This document shows, in pieces, positions 1-12,030 of a stretch of 64,000 bases of DNA; position 1 is the stretch's first letter, and every line of letters starts with the position of its first letter. The translations under genes were made by a program, and so were the position numbers. The notes beneath the pieces were generated by a model that worked only from the letters and a program-made list of their open reading frames with translations, was not told where the DNA came from and ran no database searches. Source of the DNA: Eonycteris spelaea (taxonomy: Eukaryota; Chordata; Mammalia; Chiroptera; Pteropodidae); the NCBI GenBank assembly GCA_003508835.1, contig PUFA01000116.1, positions 3,968,001 to 4,032,000 on the forward strand. Direction: 5' to 3'.

Positions 1-1500
1 GTACCCATCTGCTTAAATACGGTTCATGTAAAACTCATTAGACATTTTCATCATGTTTTTCCAGTCATATGGTTTCTCTCACTTATATTGAATGGATAGA
101 AAATGACTTTTGCTCCACATGCTCTCTTCTGCACCCGTCTGTTATGACAGAGTCCTCTTTTATTTCTTGCATCTCTTTTGTTTGTTTAAAACACAGACTT
201 GATCACATCAACCCTTAAAACTGTGTTCTGTGATATGTTAGGAAGTAAGAGTCTCAGCCGACAGAATCCTGGACTCGTTCTCCCTATGCACAGCAGCTTT
301 ATTTTTATTGGATGTGTACATTGGCAATTACAGGTGAACTTCCCGATGATGCACACCCTGCGCATGGTGCAAGAAAGCACGTGTTTGGAGTCGCTGTTTC
401 TCAGTATGAGATGAACCTTGTCATCTCAGTGGGCTTTTGTCTCTTGAATGCACAATGGACTCACCAAGATTTACTCTGTTTATATCACAGAGCTTTTGCT
501 GTGATGAAACAAGATCATTTATGGAAGGGAATGTTGAAAATTGTGAATTTTTATGCAAGTGTAAAGTACTGTTTTTATGTTTTTGTGTGTAGAATTGTCA
601 TTATAAATATCCAGAGCTGGAGAAAAAGCCTTATTAAGTTAGCACACAAAAGAATCATTGCAGAACCCCCTGCAAGTGTTGCACCTGGACATGAACACTT
701 TCACGTACTACTAGTGACATCCTTTGATGGAGAGCCTCAAAGGCTACCTAATACCATATTGCCAAAATGCTTTGATAAATCATTAGGAAATGATACTATT
801 TTGATCTTCTGCCTGAAAACAAACTGTCTCATACACGAGCTTTTGGCAAGGAATACCAGAAACAGGTTTCACACAAATTCTTTTTAGAAAGAGACTCCCT
901 GCAACATTTTAATGATGATGAATTGTTCCTACCTGGGCTAATAAAAATGGTGGTTGTGGACAATTTGATGGATGGAACCTTTGATGATCTCCTGGCAGCT
1001 GTTGCTAAAAGGTGATTTTCCATCGTCACCACAGAAAGCCCACGTCTTGAAAAGAAGCTCCTGATATAGAAAAGGCTTGAGAAAAAAAGCAACCTCTGTC
1101 TCCGATAAAGCAGGTGGAGGGAGAGGTGTCGAGATGAAACACAGTGAATAACAGGGATCAGCAAGCAACGTGGGAGGGCTCAGGTCAAGTGGTCAACAGG
1201 GAGGCGATTAGTGAAGTCTAGGTGCTAGCGTTGATTTGCAGAGTAATCAGGAGAAGTAGAACACAGTCCTTTTGGGATAGTGAAGACCTGTAATTTAGAC
1301 AAGGTCAAGGGGCTCTAGAATTGGAAAAGTGAAGAGAAAAGAATCTAGGGTAGAAGCAGAAATTCCAGTAACAGTCTGTCAAGACTTTTAGGACAAAAAG
1401 TCCAAGGCAAAAGCTCTAAGCAAGAAATTAGTATCCAACAGGGCTTTTGTGTCAAACACAGCTCACTCACAGCAAGCGCTGAAATTACCATCTTCTGAGG
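1..1500. other. Unassigned sequence, no gene recognised
   Basis: I recognise no repeat family and no gene here. A 191-codon open frame lies on the plus strand at 312-887, but its translation resembles no family I know, has no visible domain, and overlaps shorter open frames on both strands. Without splice or homology support it is treated as chance. Confidence 0.5.
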
Positions 1501-1504
1501 CTAC

Positions 1505-1760
1505 TATATATATATATAATTACTCATTCCCAAGATAATGTTTTTGTCTAAAGGCGTGAGCAGTTTAATGTTCATAGAATTGATGTAAATTTATGGTAAT
1601 TAATACATTATAGTATATTTTTGTATTTCATGATTTGAGTATGTTTTTGAGCCATTTTTTTGTTGTTGTTGAGGGATCTTTTAAAATTGGAGGGATGGGC
1701 TATAAACGATATATATAATATATACACACAAACATATATGTACACACATATATATATACA
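1505..1760. repeat. AT/CA-rich simple repeats
   Basis: Two short low-complexity tracts are visible: a (TA)n run at 1505-1519 and a mixed TA/CA run at 1710-1760. The bases between them are ordinary AT-rich sequence. Confidence 0.8.
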
Positions 1761-1769
1761 TCTTACAAA

Positions 1770-4700
1770 TGTTTCAAACTAATTTTTTTAAATTTCATGG
1801 TTCTTTAAATCCAAATAGAAAATACTTATGAAAACATTCATCTCATTAATTATGATGATCCTCCATTTTAATTATTTTTAAGTGTATGCCCAGTCCATAA
1901 ATCCTCAGGAGGGTAAAAATATGTGGCCTCTAGTTTATCACTTTTTGCATTTGTTACTTCATTTAAAAGTATCTGTAATTCACCTTATGGATATACATGT
2001 ATAATCTTGACAAAGCATAAACACTTGAAACCCTGGTTTGGCTAAAAATAATTAGAATATAATTTTAGGTAAAGGTGAGTTCCTTGTAGACAATCTAGTT
2101 GGAAATTGAATGGATAAAATTAATATTTTAAGTAAAAGTATCTTGAAAATTAGAAAGATCTAAGAGATGGTATGTATTTTTGCCTGGGGAATAGTCTTAA
2201 TGCTAAAAATAGTTAATCTTATAAATTTATTTTAAGAAAAATAGTTATCCTTTGCTAAGTGCACATACTGTAGAGATGGATGTTGACTGCTAGACCAAAG
2301 GTTATTCCTGCTACAACAGAAGTAGATGTCTGATAGTAATCATCTCATTAAATAATAGGTCATGTTTGACGTCCATGTCAACACATATTTCATGGCCATG
2401 CCTTTGAGTCATTTTCTAGCATCGTACAGCCCAGGCCCTAACAGGTTTTAATGTCAGAAGGTAGGTTTCACTCCCAGGTAGGTTTCAGTGAAGGTGTCCG
2501 TGTGTCATAATCCTACAGTACACACAAGGTCCACATAAGCATGACGTAAAGCTGAGTCTGGAGACACTTAGCAGAAAGCAGTTTGGCAGTCACATCCAAG
2601 ATGACAAAGTCAGGATAGCAAAGCTGAAAATAGAAGAACGTATTTACTAGAATGTGTGGTACTGAGGTCATTATCCACAAGCAGCAGAACAACTTCGGAG
2701 GCAGTTCATTGTTCCAGGTTTGGTTCTGCAGAAGTGTGGCAGGCATTCATCTCTCAGTCCCATGCAAAGAGCCAAGAGACTCACGGTGTACTCTGAGTAC
2801 CAGCTCCAAGGACCATGTGCCATGCTGACATTCCAACAACAACAACAAAAAAAGATGCCTTGTTAAAGAGTGCGTTATTGGTCTTTTTGTTGTTGTTTAA
2901 CAATTTCTCGTCATTGTCAAGGAACTCTGTAAAGCATCAGAGGCTTGATTTTGTGTCTCTCTGCTAAACAAGTGGTACTATTACTATAAGGAGAAGCCAA
3001 GCCTAGGAACGTTTGCTTTCCTATGATCTCCAAGTGACTTTATAAAGCATCTCACACAAACTCTGCCTGTAACCTAGGGTGGGAAAGAAAAGAATAAATA
3101 GGAAATTACAGTGAAATGTGCTAAGGTCTGCAGTGGATGTGAGTGCAGAGGCCTAGACAGCACCCGCCAGGCCTTGGGTGACAGAGGGGAAGTGAACGTA
3201 GTCCTCAGAATCAGAGTGAGCAAAGATCTAGAGGAAACAGGAGTATCCCGTCCATGAAAACAGGTCACGTCAACCTGTGAAGGCTCTCTGATGAAAATGT
3301 GTCTGAGATGCTTAATTGGATGTTCATACGTCCCTCCAGTTTTGTTCTATTTAATAACTAGACATTGGCGACTATAGTATAAGGCAGAAATTTTAAGTCA
3401 AGTAGTATAAAGTTAGAAGTACAGATAAGATATTTAATATCTTTGGAAATATGTTCAAGTTATTTTGCCTCCCTGACTTTTAATTTTCCAATAAAGAAAA
3501 TTGGAGTGATAACGCTTCATCAGGATTTTGGTATAGAATTACATCTAACGTAGGGTGATCATGTGTTTGGCACATTGTAGACATGTCCCCTTTAATTCAT
3601 TACACAATCATCACATGGACTTCAAACAGAAAAAGAAGAGCAATTTGATAAAAAATTGGGATATCGTCTGATTAAGATAGTAATGATTCATGTAAATAGA
3701 AGTCTATTGTATATATGTGTGCCTATGCTTCTGATATAAATTATGTTTAAACAACTTCCTCGTATTTCTTCCTTAATCTGTAGAAACTACCCTAATCCTT
3801 TTTAATATCCGCCCCTCCTCATCGTGTGCTTCTATACCAAGTGGCTTTATAATATTTCGTTGAGTATATGTAAATGTTTTTATGATCATTGTTAAGTTGT
3901 GTGTCAGATACGGTCATTCTGTTCATGTTGATATCCCATTGTTTATATACAGAAGCAGCTACATAAAAAATAAGTAAACTAATCATGAATAGCGTGGTAT
4001 AATTAACAATAATGAGAGACAATATTTCATTTGTAATAGCTATTTCCACATGAGAGCATTGGTCAAAAAAGGATGTATTTATTTTTTTATGTACCACTTA
4101 GAAGACATCATCTAGAAATTCTGGTTGTGACACGGGTACCATGATTTTTGGCACCAGCGGCCTCATCTGACCACTGCAGCAAAAATGGACCATCTGCCTT
4201 GGCTTGTTAATATAGAGTCATCTCATTGACTCTTTTTAGGCACACATGCTTTCAATTACGGTTCATCCCCAAATTGCTGGTGGCTCACATCGTCTGGATA
4301 GTTTTTGCGGCTCTTATTCAGCCTCTCTATCACTGTCGGCTCCCACTTTTTCGTCTTATAATGCTCTGTTTTGAAAATAATCAAGACGACAATTTTGATA
4401 GATAATACAGTGCTTTAGAGTATATAAGGTATACTCTATTTTATTTTAGCATGTGTTTCTGCACCTAAATATAAACATCTGAAATATTTTTAAATATCAA
4501 AAATACTGGGTGATTTGTGTTGCACTGTCTAACAGACATTTAGTTATGTAATGTCTTCACATCAAAATCAACTGTAGGGGCAAGCTAATCTAGAAGGTAA
4601 GGTTTTTGGTTTTTTTTTTTTTTGTTACACTAAAGAATGCATTAGTTTAAAAGGCAATTTTGGTGAATATTATAGTCATTTTGGGATAGAACACTAAAAT

Positions 4701-4920
4701 GTCTACGAAAAATCTCACTTCCCATCTAAATGACCTTACCTTTTAACTTCAAGAGTAAAAATAATAAGAAAAATGCATGATATTAGAAAATATCATTTTA
4801 GTTTAGTGGAAAAAAACTGTAGTTCCTCAAATAAAAATGATGCTTTTTCATCATTCAATATATGGAATTTAAATAGGAAAACAATTACATTTGCTTGGTT
4901 TAAATTACTGGCAAACATCA
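1770..4920. other. Unassigned AT-rich sequence
   Basis: No repeat family or coding region is recognised in this 3.1 kb. Open frames are all under 95 codons. A short CAA-rich run lies near 2837-2850 and a T run near 4610-4623. This may be unique intergenic DNA or repeats too decayed to recognise by eye. Confidence 0.5.
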
Positions 4921-4924
4921 ATGA

Positions 4925-5195
4925 AGAAGTAATAATAATAGCTACCGTTTACTGAGTGCTTGTTTACTCTGCCTCAGGCACCTCACCAAGTGTTTAATCC
5001 CCATTCATTTACACCTCATAACAAGCTTATGATTTTGGTATTAAATTATCCTTATTTTACAGATAAAACATATGAGCCATAGAATTAAATACATTCCTAA
5101 TTTTGCAGTGCTTACTTTTGTGGTTCTTGTCAAGGATAGGTCGCAATCAGAATTCTAAGCTCCAGAACTTGTGTTCTGAGCTGCTATGCTACCTC
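4925..5195 (-). repeat. MIR SINE, nearly full length
   Basis: Read on the minus strand this follows the mammalian-wide MIR consensus. The right end keeps the tRNA-derived head ('agcatagcagctcag'-like on the minus strand). The middle keeps the core with 'ttttacagataaaacat' on the plus strand. The left end keeps the L2-like tail with 'taataataatagctacc'. The high divergence fits its age. It says only that the host is a mammal. Confidence 0.85.
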
Positions 5196-7245
5196 GGACT
5201 GTTCTAGTAATACCAAATTCCAAAATGTGTCAAAATCCAAATTTCATTTTGAGGCTAGTTTTCTTATTGGTGCTATAGTGGCAATATGCCAACACCATGG
5301 ACATGTATTAAAAATATCTTTAATTTCATATAGATTCATACAAGAACAATTTATAATGTCAATTATAAACTTTGATTCTTTTAAATGACTTTTTAATTTT
5401 TTAACCTTTATCAGGAAAATTGGTAAAAAGAAAATATGCTGTACATAATTTGAACTTTGCTAAATTTCCTATTTATACTTGAAACTAGCCCTTTCTAGAG
5501 ATTTCTTCTTTTTTTTAGGTCAATGTTTTCAGTCTTTCTGAAACCCAGGTTTGAAGTCTCACAGTGAGTTCTGAGGGCTGGAGCAGTGAGAGAAGCTAGA
5601 CCTTGAACTGAAAGATGATACAGCTCTTCTCAAGGGACTGAGGGAAAGAGGGAAAATACACCAAAACAGATAGATAACATTGAGGACTGGGAACGGAGTT
5701 TATGAAAACCACACTGATCATTTAATTGATTTCTTATTTTTTTTCCTGCACATTTGGGACCTGGCTATATACTGAGACATAGAACTATAGGTTTGGATTA
5801 GCCACTGTGGCCAGTGGAAATAGGTCTGAAGATCACATAAAATGATATCGTGACGGCGCCAGGAGCCCAGCTGAGCTCGAGCCCATGACCTGGTAGTGGC
5901 ACTAATCCCCGGCGGATGGTGGCGTCCTTTTATTCAACCACGTTACAGAGCCTCATTATTAGGAGCACAGGAGGCATTTGGATGGATTAACTCAAGGCTG
6001 AGGATTTGTAAGACAGAATAGCAGAAAGGGAGAAAAGAAAAAACACTGGGAATTGAAGGTGCTGATAATAACTGATTGAAATTATGAACCACGAGCTCCA
6101 TGAACCATAGGTCCGAAGCTGTATAAACAGATAAAATTGTAATGAGGGGTGGCGGTTGATAGAAAAGGGTCTGTGTGTCTACGTAGCGTGAGACAGAGAG
6201 GTAGCAGATGAGGTTCACCGTAATCGAGACTGAGAGTTGAAGATGCTGCAGTTCAGGGACATGACAAGATCTGAAGTGTGGTCATGAGAGTGTGTGGCAG
6301 ACGAGCGCGCTCATCAGAAGGTCAGATGTATTGGACTCGCAGCTGTTTGTTGGTCGTGTGGACCCTGAAATTGTTCTGGATGGTGTCTGAACGTGCCACT
6401 GAAAGGTGACAGAAGAAGCTGCCAGAATGACTTCTGATTCTTAGAACGGACGTTTAGGTGCATGGCGGCTCACTCAGGGGAGAAAGGTTTGGGGAATAAA
6501 AGTAGAAAGTAACAGTTGAGGTTTCTAGAAGAAGCAATGCCTTTATTTCCCCTTTTCCCATATCTTATACTGTGGCGAGCAGGTAGCTCCATGACATAGA
6601 GGTGATGTCCTCATTAAAATCTGATTTAAGTTAAAACCAGGAATTAGAGGGCACAATCCACCAAAGGCCACAGTTACGGGTTTAAAACAGATTCTAATGC
6701 AATGAGAATCATAGTGAGTTCTACAGAGAGTTTTGCAAAAGAATTTTGGGAAGCAGGTGTGAAAATTAGTGAGCGGGGATGAGTAGCTGAGTGAATACTA
6801 CTCTAGTCCTGAATTTCAGGGTGTGTGAAAATAAAACGCAAGGAGGTGTACATTTTATCGCAAATTCTATAATAAAATCTTGTTTGACTCTCCAACTCGT
6901 AAAATAGCTCTAGGATTTATAAACTTACAGGGGTGAGTGTCTAATTTTCTCATCACTAATTCCCTGAATTGTTATGTCGTGTAATATTAGCAGTCAGCTC
7001 TGCTGGGTCTTATCACAAGAAATAGATCAGGAAAATTACAGAAAACTCAAGATTTGTTCAACTCTGTTTCCTCTAGGCCTGATTCCTGTTCTAACTTTTA
7101 TAAGGGTAGAGAGAAAACGTTTTAACATAACTGGAGTGACCGCAGACCCATTTTTCTTTATTAGTCCCATGCGAGGGAAATATCATCAAAACGAATTTAA
7201 TGGAACACTGGTATCTCATGAAGAAAGTAGATCCTTTCCAACATT
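5196..7245. other. Unassigned sequence with a small CpG-rich patch
   Basis: No gene or named repeat is recognised. The composition is patchy. About 5849-5944 is GC-rich, with roughly seven CpGs in under 100 bases, in a window where CpG is otherwise scarce. The flanks at 5530-6540 are purine-rich. Confidence 0.5.
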
Positions 7246-7485
7246 TTAGAATGAAAGTTTTTCAAACATACGACAAAGCTGAAAAACTTTTATGATGAAC
7301 AGTCATCACCTAGATCCCAGAATGAACATTTTCCTATAAAGGCTTTATCAAATATCTACCAATGTATCCATTCCTGTATCCATTTACTACGAATCCATCT
7401 TCTTTCTGGTATACTTCAAAGTAAATTACAGATATCAGTAAATTTTCCACTAAATCTCTCAGGATATGTATAATTAACTAAAACT
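7246..7485 (-). repeat. L1M 3'UTR fragment
   Basis: Read on the minus strand this follows the old L1MB/L1MC-type 3'UTR, including the stretches equivalent to 'gtttgaaaattttcataataaa' at the left edge and 'tgatatctgtaatttactttgaag' in the middle. It is only about 240 bp, so it is heavily 5'-truncated or decayed. Confidence 0.75.
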
Positions 7486-9275
7486 TTTTTGGCTCAAGAG
7501 CCTTTTTGGCTCATATTAAAGCTATTTCTGATCCAAAGACGTGTATATGTGTGTCTGTGTGTGCATCTGTTTGTGGTTTCCAAAGGGCTTTATAGAAACC
7601 CAACACTAGGCAAGATAATCTCCTTAATACTATATACAACCACATGGATAAAGCAAACTTAAACTACCAATTCTAAAACTTCATCTGAACAGTACATTCG
7701 GTTGCTAAGTTGTCCCAAAGTTCCTTTTTAAAATTAAAAATATTTTTAATGCATTACATAGGGATTCATGCTCAATCAAATTTTATGGTTAATATCTGCT
7801 TCAGGCTGGGGTTTCTCCTGTGTTCTTGTTTCTTAAGGTGTCTTCCTTTCAGACTGTTTTATCCTCCCTTGAATTAATGGCATCTCAGGACAGCAAGCCG
7901 AGGGGTGGCATGTGAAGACAGAAACAGGGCGTGAGAAGCGTCTGCAAATGAGGGGCCCTCGTTAGATACGGCCTCATACTGTATAGATTCAGTTTCTCAT
8001 CCTGTGACAGAGGGCGATTTACTTTTTCCGATCAAGGTTGGCTTGAATTTCAAAGTCCATCACTGCCCTGATTCATCAAAGCGTTGCCATTTTTGAATAA
8101 TCCCTGTAAAAATGCGGTGGCATGGGGAGAAAAAAATCTTAAATCTCACATGTGCTGAGTGGACGGAAGGAGTTAAGGGGCCAAATCTTGCGAGCTGAGT
8201 CCTGGTCAGATGCTTTAACAGGTCGTCACACAGTCACTCAGTGGGACAAGCTCCGGCTGGCAAACCCTCACGGCGTCCTGCAGGCACACGGACATCTCAC
8301 CTGCTGGAGGATAAAAAGGTCTGGGTCGCACAGAGGAAGCAGCATGGCCACAGGGTGCCAGGGGACACTGGAGGCTTGGAGCAGCCAATTTATCAACAAA
8401 TCTGAAAGTATCTCAACATTTAAAGAGCTGGGCCAGCTATCGTGGTGCGCTCTGACGCCAGCTCAGTCCTGCTTTTTCGGGGCAAAGCAAAACAGAATGC
8501 TTAGTAGTGGAAAAACACTTCCTTCAAAGTTTGGGAGCATTGCCAAAGAAAAAGTCTTTTTTTTCCCCTCTATATTTCTTTGCTGGACTTTCGTTTTTCT
8601 AAAACATCATTGCACATTCTGCTTTAAAGGACAGAGTTCCTCCAGAGCAGGAAATGTGAAATATGAAGTGAGCAGAATTACCAAAGACTATAGTTTGAAA
8701 TGAAGATAGATCGGTGGACAGGCAAAGTGGAGGATGAGAGGGAAATAGACAGGAAAAGGCCAGGCAGTCTCGCTATTGCTTGTCATGTATAACCTTAGTG
8801 TTTGGGATTGCTGTCAATTAAAAATAACTAGCAGCTCGTTAAAGCCAGAGAAGGTGTGGGGATGACCTCAGCACAACCAACACAAGGCCACAGAAGTGTA
8901 AACCTCTGACTGGAAAGAGGATGCTCCAAGTTCGCACCTGCTATAACGTTCACCTGAGGGCAGGTAACTGTACCAGCTCTGTTTTCTTCCACTTCCTTTT
9001 GGAAGATAAATCCTTTGAATATGTGATTATGTTACCCAGGATTGGATATACAGACAGATACATACACACAGAGTTGTCAGTGTTATTTGAAGAATTAACT
9101 ATTAAATTCATTTAATTATATATTTTCAGAGTTCAGGTGAGGTCAGAAATGCTAAAAAAGCACCGAGCAAGGAAACCAAATCATGTCAGCAAGAAAATAA
9201 CACAGATAAAAAAATAAAATCCTCATATAAGAAAATTGAGAATTGTTTAGTAAATCAAACAAATTATTTGAGTAT
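7486..9275. other. Unassigned sequence with a long but unsupported open frame
   Basis: No repeat is recognised. The plus strand stays open for 183 codons at 8152-8703, in a locally GC-richer stretch. The predicted peptide is rich in Ser and basic residues and shows no motif I recognise. A short hydrophobic run near its C-terminus is encoded by a T-rich tract. I see no flanking splice sites that would make it a clear exon, and no poly(A) tail that would make it a retrocopy. Confidence 0.4.
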
Positions 9276-9322
<47 letters not shown>

Positions 9323-9330
9323 CTCTATCC
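9276..9330. repeat. (ATCT)n tetranucleotide microsatellite
   Basis: About twelve units of TCTA run from 9276, degrading to TCTC after 9322. A further imperfect TCTAT/TCTC stretch continues to about 9355. Confidence 0.95.
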
Positions 9331-10109
9331 ATATCTCTTATCTCTCATCTATCTTACAGAAAGGCAGTAGGAAAGGGGGAGGGGGGGAGTGGGAGGAAAG
9401 AGAAGGAGACTGACCAGCTCCTAGGAACACACACCTGGAGGGGAGCTGACTTGGAAAATACTAACGTGCAGGGGAAGAGCCTCTGCAACCTCATTCGTCT
9501 CTCTCTGTCCAACCACTGCACTCCACACTCCTATGGACCACTGTCTGCACTTTCTCTTTCAAAATTAATTACTTAGAGCCATTTAATATGCTAGGCTGTT
9601 CAGATAAGAAAGTAATCCTTAAGAATTAATTTTAGAGGTCACGTTATAAAGTGGTGGAGACAGACCAGTATGAAATTGAGCTTCAGACGTAAAATGATTA
9701 CATGCCTCCACTTCAAAGTTCTTCTAAGTTTCAACCACTCAGAATAAAAGTGCGGATGTTACGAGCGGTCTCTCTCTGACGGATGGAGAGAGGGCACATG
9801 GAATTAGATCGAAGAATTAGAGAAAGAAGTTGATAAGGCATATGAGAAGAGTTTCATGGCAACCATTCCTACTGAACTCTGATAGGTTAAGAAATAAAGC
9901 TAATAACAAATATTCTGGAGAACCATGTGAGGGTATCTCAGTGATAGAAAATACACCTTTAGTTGCTCCAAATTTCTCTCTTCTGCATTCAAGCCAGAAA
10001 TACAGATATAACGTCAGATGCCCTTTTAAAACAGTGTTCTAGGCAAGCAGTCACCCCCAGCTGGAAATGGGACAGGAGTCGAAACTTTTTCAGCACTCTG
10101 ATCTGAATT
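9331..10109. other. Unassigned sequence
   Basis: No repeat family or gene is recognised. The first 90 bases are G/A-rich, including a run of Gs near 9376-9387. Open frames are under about 105 codons and continue out of the microsatellite, so they carry no coding signal. Confidence 0.5.
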
Positions 10110-10270
10110 AAAGACATAGAGGTTAACCACCCAATTTAACTTGGGGTGGTGAACACAGTGCAATATACATATGATGTATTTTTGAATTGTATATAATTCA
10201 GTTGAACCTATATAATTTTATTAGCCAATGTCACCCCAATAAATTTAATTTAAAAAGACATAAAAGTTAA
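10110..10270 (+). mobile_element. Severely 5'-truncated L1 with target-site duplication
   Basis: Only the last ~127 bp of an L1 3'UTR is present (10127-10253). It contains the 'ggggtggtgaacacagtgca' and 'ccaatgtcaccccaataaa' blocks that recur in reverse at 20.0, 22.7 and 43.2 kb. It is flanked by a 17-bp direct repeat (10110-10126 and 10254-10270) with two mismatches, starting AAAGACATA. That is the expected target-site duplication of L1 target-primed insertion. The A-rich tail is very short. This 3' end is the type I associate with bat L1 elements. Confidence 0.85.
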
Positions 10271-10679
10271 GAGCAGCACATAGTAGCAAAGGTGATGAGA
10301 CCACCTTATATTAATGTTAATGTTGTTTTAAATATTTATTACTTAAATTATTTAGTATATTAATGCAATTTTAATGTGGTGTTACTTATGCCAAAGGAAA
10401 TCTAAACACATGCAACTGTCTGAAATGTTTGCCAAGTGGTATTAGTCGCATTTTGGAGAGAACATGAGAAGGATTAAATGCATAATCACATATTTTATAT
10501 CAGAAATTATTCTTATTAACAAGAATCATATTACACTAGTGTGGAAAGCTGTACGGGCTATTGTTTGTTAAATAAAATCCATAGCATATTTTCTGAAATA
10601 ATCAACAACATATTTAAATTGTATACCCTATTTCTCACTCCTGTAAATTATTTTAAACATAATTTTACAACTATTCTCT
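10271..10679. other. Unassigned AT-rich sequence
   Basis: This is about 400 bp of AT-rich DNA between the truncated L1 and a MIR fragment. No repeat or gene is recognised. Confidence 0.5.
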
Positions 10680-10790
10680 TGAGCTTTAGTTTTCTAATCT
10701 GTAGTTAATAAATGGTTACATGAGAATGAAACAAACAAAAAAATGCATTTAAAGCATTTGGCACTTAGTAGGCTCCTTTTACCTCCTTCC
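10680..10790 (+). repeat. MIR fragment, 3' half
   Basis: The order 'ttagttttctaatctgtag', then 'acatgagaatgaa', then 'gcatttggcacttagtaggctc' follows the MIR core and tail on the plus strand. The 5' tRNA-like head is missing or unrecognisable. Confidence 0.6.
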
Positions 10791-11207
10791 TGTAGAGCTC
10801 TATATGATGTAAGGTCATTACTTTGTATGACCTATTGTTCAGTTCTTTATGAAAAATATCCTGGAGAAATTCAATGAAAGCTTTGAAGACACTATTTCCT
10901 GTTTCAAAAGGACTAAAAGGAAAAAAAAAAAATTAAGAGAAAAAAATAGTGTACAGACATGGCCAGAATTCTGCAAGATATCCCAAGCCCAAATGTTGTT
11001 ACTATGAATTTAGGGGGCTATGCTTCAATAAATTAGTAAAAACTATGGAAGGTTACCTGCCTGTAGTTCAGGAATTTAAATCTATCTTGAACCTATGCAA
11101 TTCACTATTAAAATATACTGCATTAGAAACAGAGGCAAAATTCTGCATGATAATTCAGAATACAAAATTTCAATAGTATTGGTGAATAGCATTAGTGCAG
11201 AAACTTA
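10791..11207. other. Unassigned sequence
   Basis: A poly(A) run lies at about 10920-10932. A 75-codon plus-strand frame at 10949-11176 has no recognisable product. Nothing else is identified. Confidence 0.45.
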
Positions 11208-11700
11208 ATTTTTTTTTAAACTTTATGCGCATGCAATTGTTTTTGACAGTGAGCATCCCTTACTATAAAAATCAGAAAAAAATATAAAAGTAAATCTTGC
11301 TAGCCAAATATTACAGTGACTCTGCAGCCTTTTAATTATTAACCAAAGTCTTTAACAAATCATAGCACAATTACTTGGGCAGGTTCCACAAGTCAGCACC
11401 AAACTCTTGTGGTGGAATTGTTTCGTCTATTTCTGAGCTGTTCAAATATTCTTTGACCAGGGTCTTCTCTGCTTTGATTTGCACCGGCCCTGAAGTAACC
11501 TTTTTTCTTCTTGTAGAAAGTATTCAGAAACCCCACTTTTTTCTTCCTTAAGATGCTGTTCACCTTCTCTGCTCACTCCCAGGGAAGTTCTCTCAGAACT
11601 GTTATTCTCTTACATGACTTTTATGGCGTATTGATCCTGATCTTCGTTTTTTTTTCTCCTTGATCTTCTGTCATTTTAGTAGTGCAAGTCCTCTTGGCTC
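11208..11700 (-). pseudogene. Processed pseudogene of an unidentified gene (3' part)
   Basis: Read on the minus strand, a frame runs from about 11505 to a stop at 11371-11373 and ends with the residues IDETIPPQEFGADLWNLPK. This is protein-like and unlike the AT-rich surroundings. Upstream, from about 11674, the reading continues one frame over and includes VNSILRKKKVGFLNTFYKKK. The shift falls in the A run at 11500-11506. Two in-frame stops lie further upstream. Past the stop there is about 150 bp of 3'UTR-like sequence, then an A run on the minus strand (T run at 11211-11218 on plus), as expected of a reverse-transcribed mRNA. The parent gene is not recognised. The peptide is lysine-rich before a short acidic-hydrophobic C-terminus. 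The 5' limit is unclear and could reach about 11930. With one frameshift and stops it cannot encode an intact protein. Confidence 0.5.
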
Positions 11701-12030
11701 CTTCTCTATTTTCTATCTTTCTGTTTATCCACTGAACATTTTCTAAGGCCTAAACATTCTCCTGAATTCCAAAAACAGTCTGCAAAACCTGATAAATAAA
11801 ATAAACGGTAATAAAGCATTTTCTTGTGGGCCATATATTTGGTCTTTAACACAGCCCCTCCTGCCCACCAACAAACCTTGTGAAGATAATAAACCCTTCC
11901 TACAACATGGTTGCCAAAGCTCAATGGGTTCTAACTGACATGCAGAACCGTTAGAGTTACATTATCGTATGAAATGTTTCTCTAAGTACATACTTAGAAA
12001 TATGGACAAATTTCTTGTCTATAAAATACG
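11701..12030. other. Unassigned sequence, possible upstream part of the retrocopy
   Basis: A 72-codon minus-strand frame at 11706-11924 ends just before the pseudogene reading begins. It may be chance, or it may be more of the same retrocopy. I cannot tell without the parent sequence. Confidence 0.35.

Noticed and set aside
312..887. 191-codon plus-strand open frame as a gene
   Set aside because: No recognisable domain, no splice or poly(A) context, overlapping frames on both strands. One or two frames this long are not surprising in 64 kb times six frames.
9276..10000. CRISPR-like array of short repeats
   Set aside because: The regular repeats are a tetranucleotide microsatellite with no spacers. 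The genome is mammalian.
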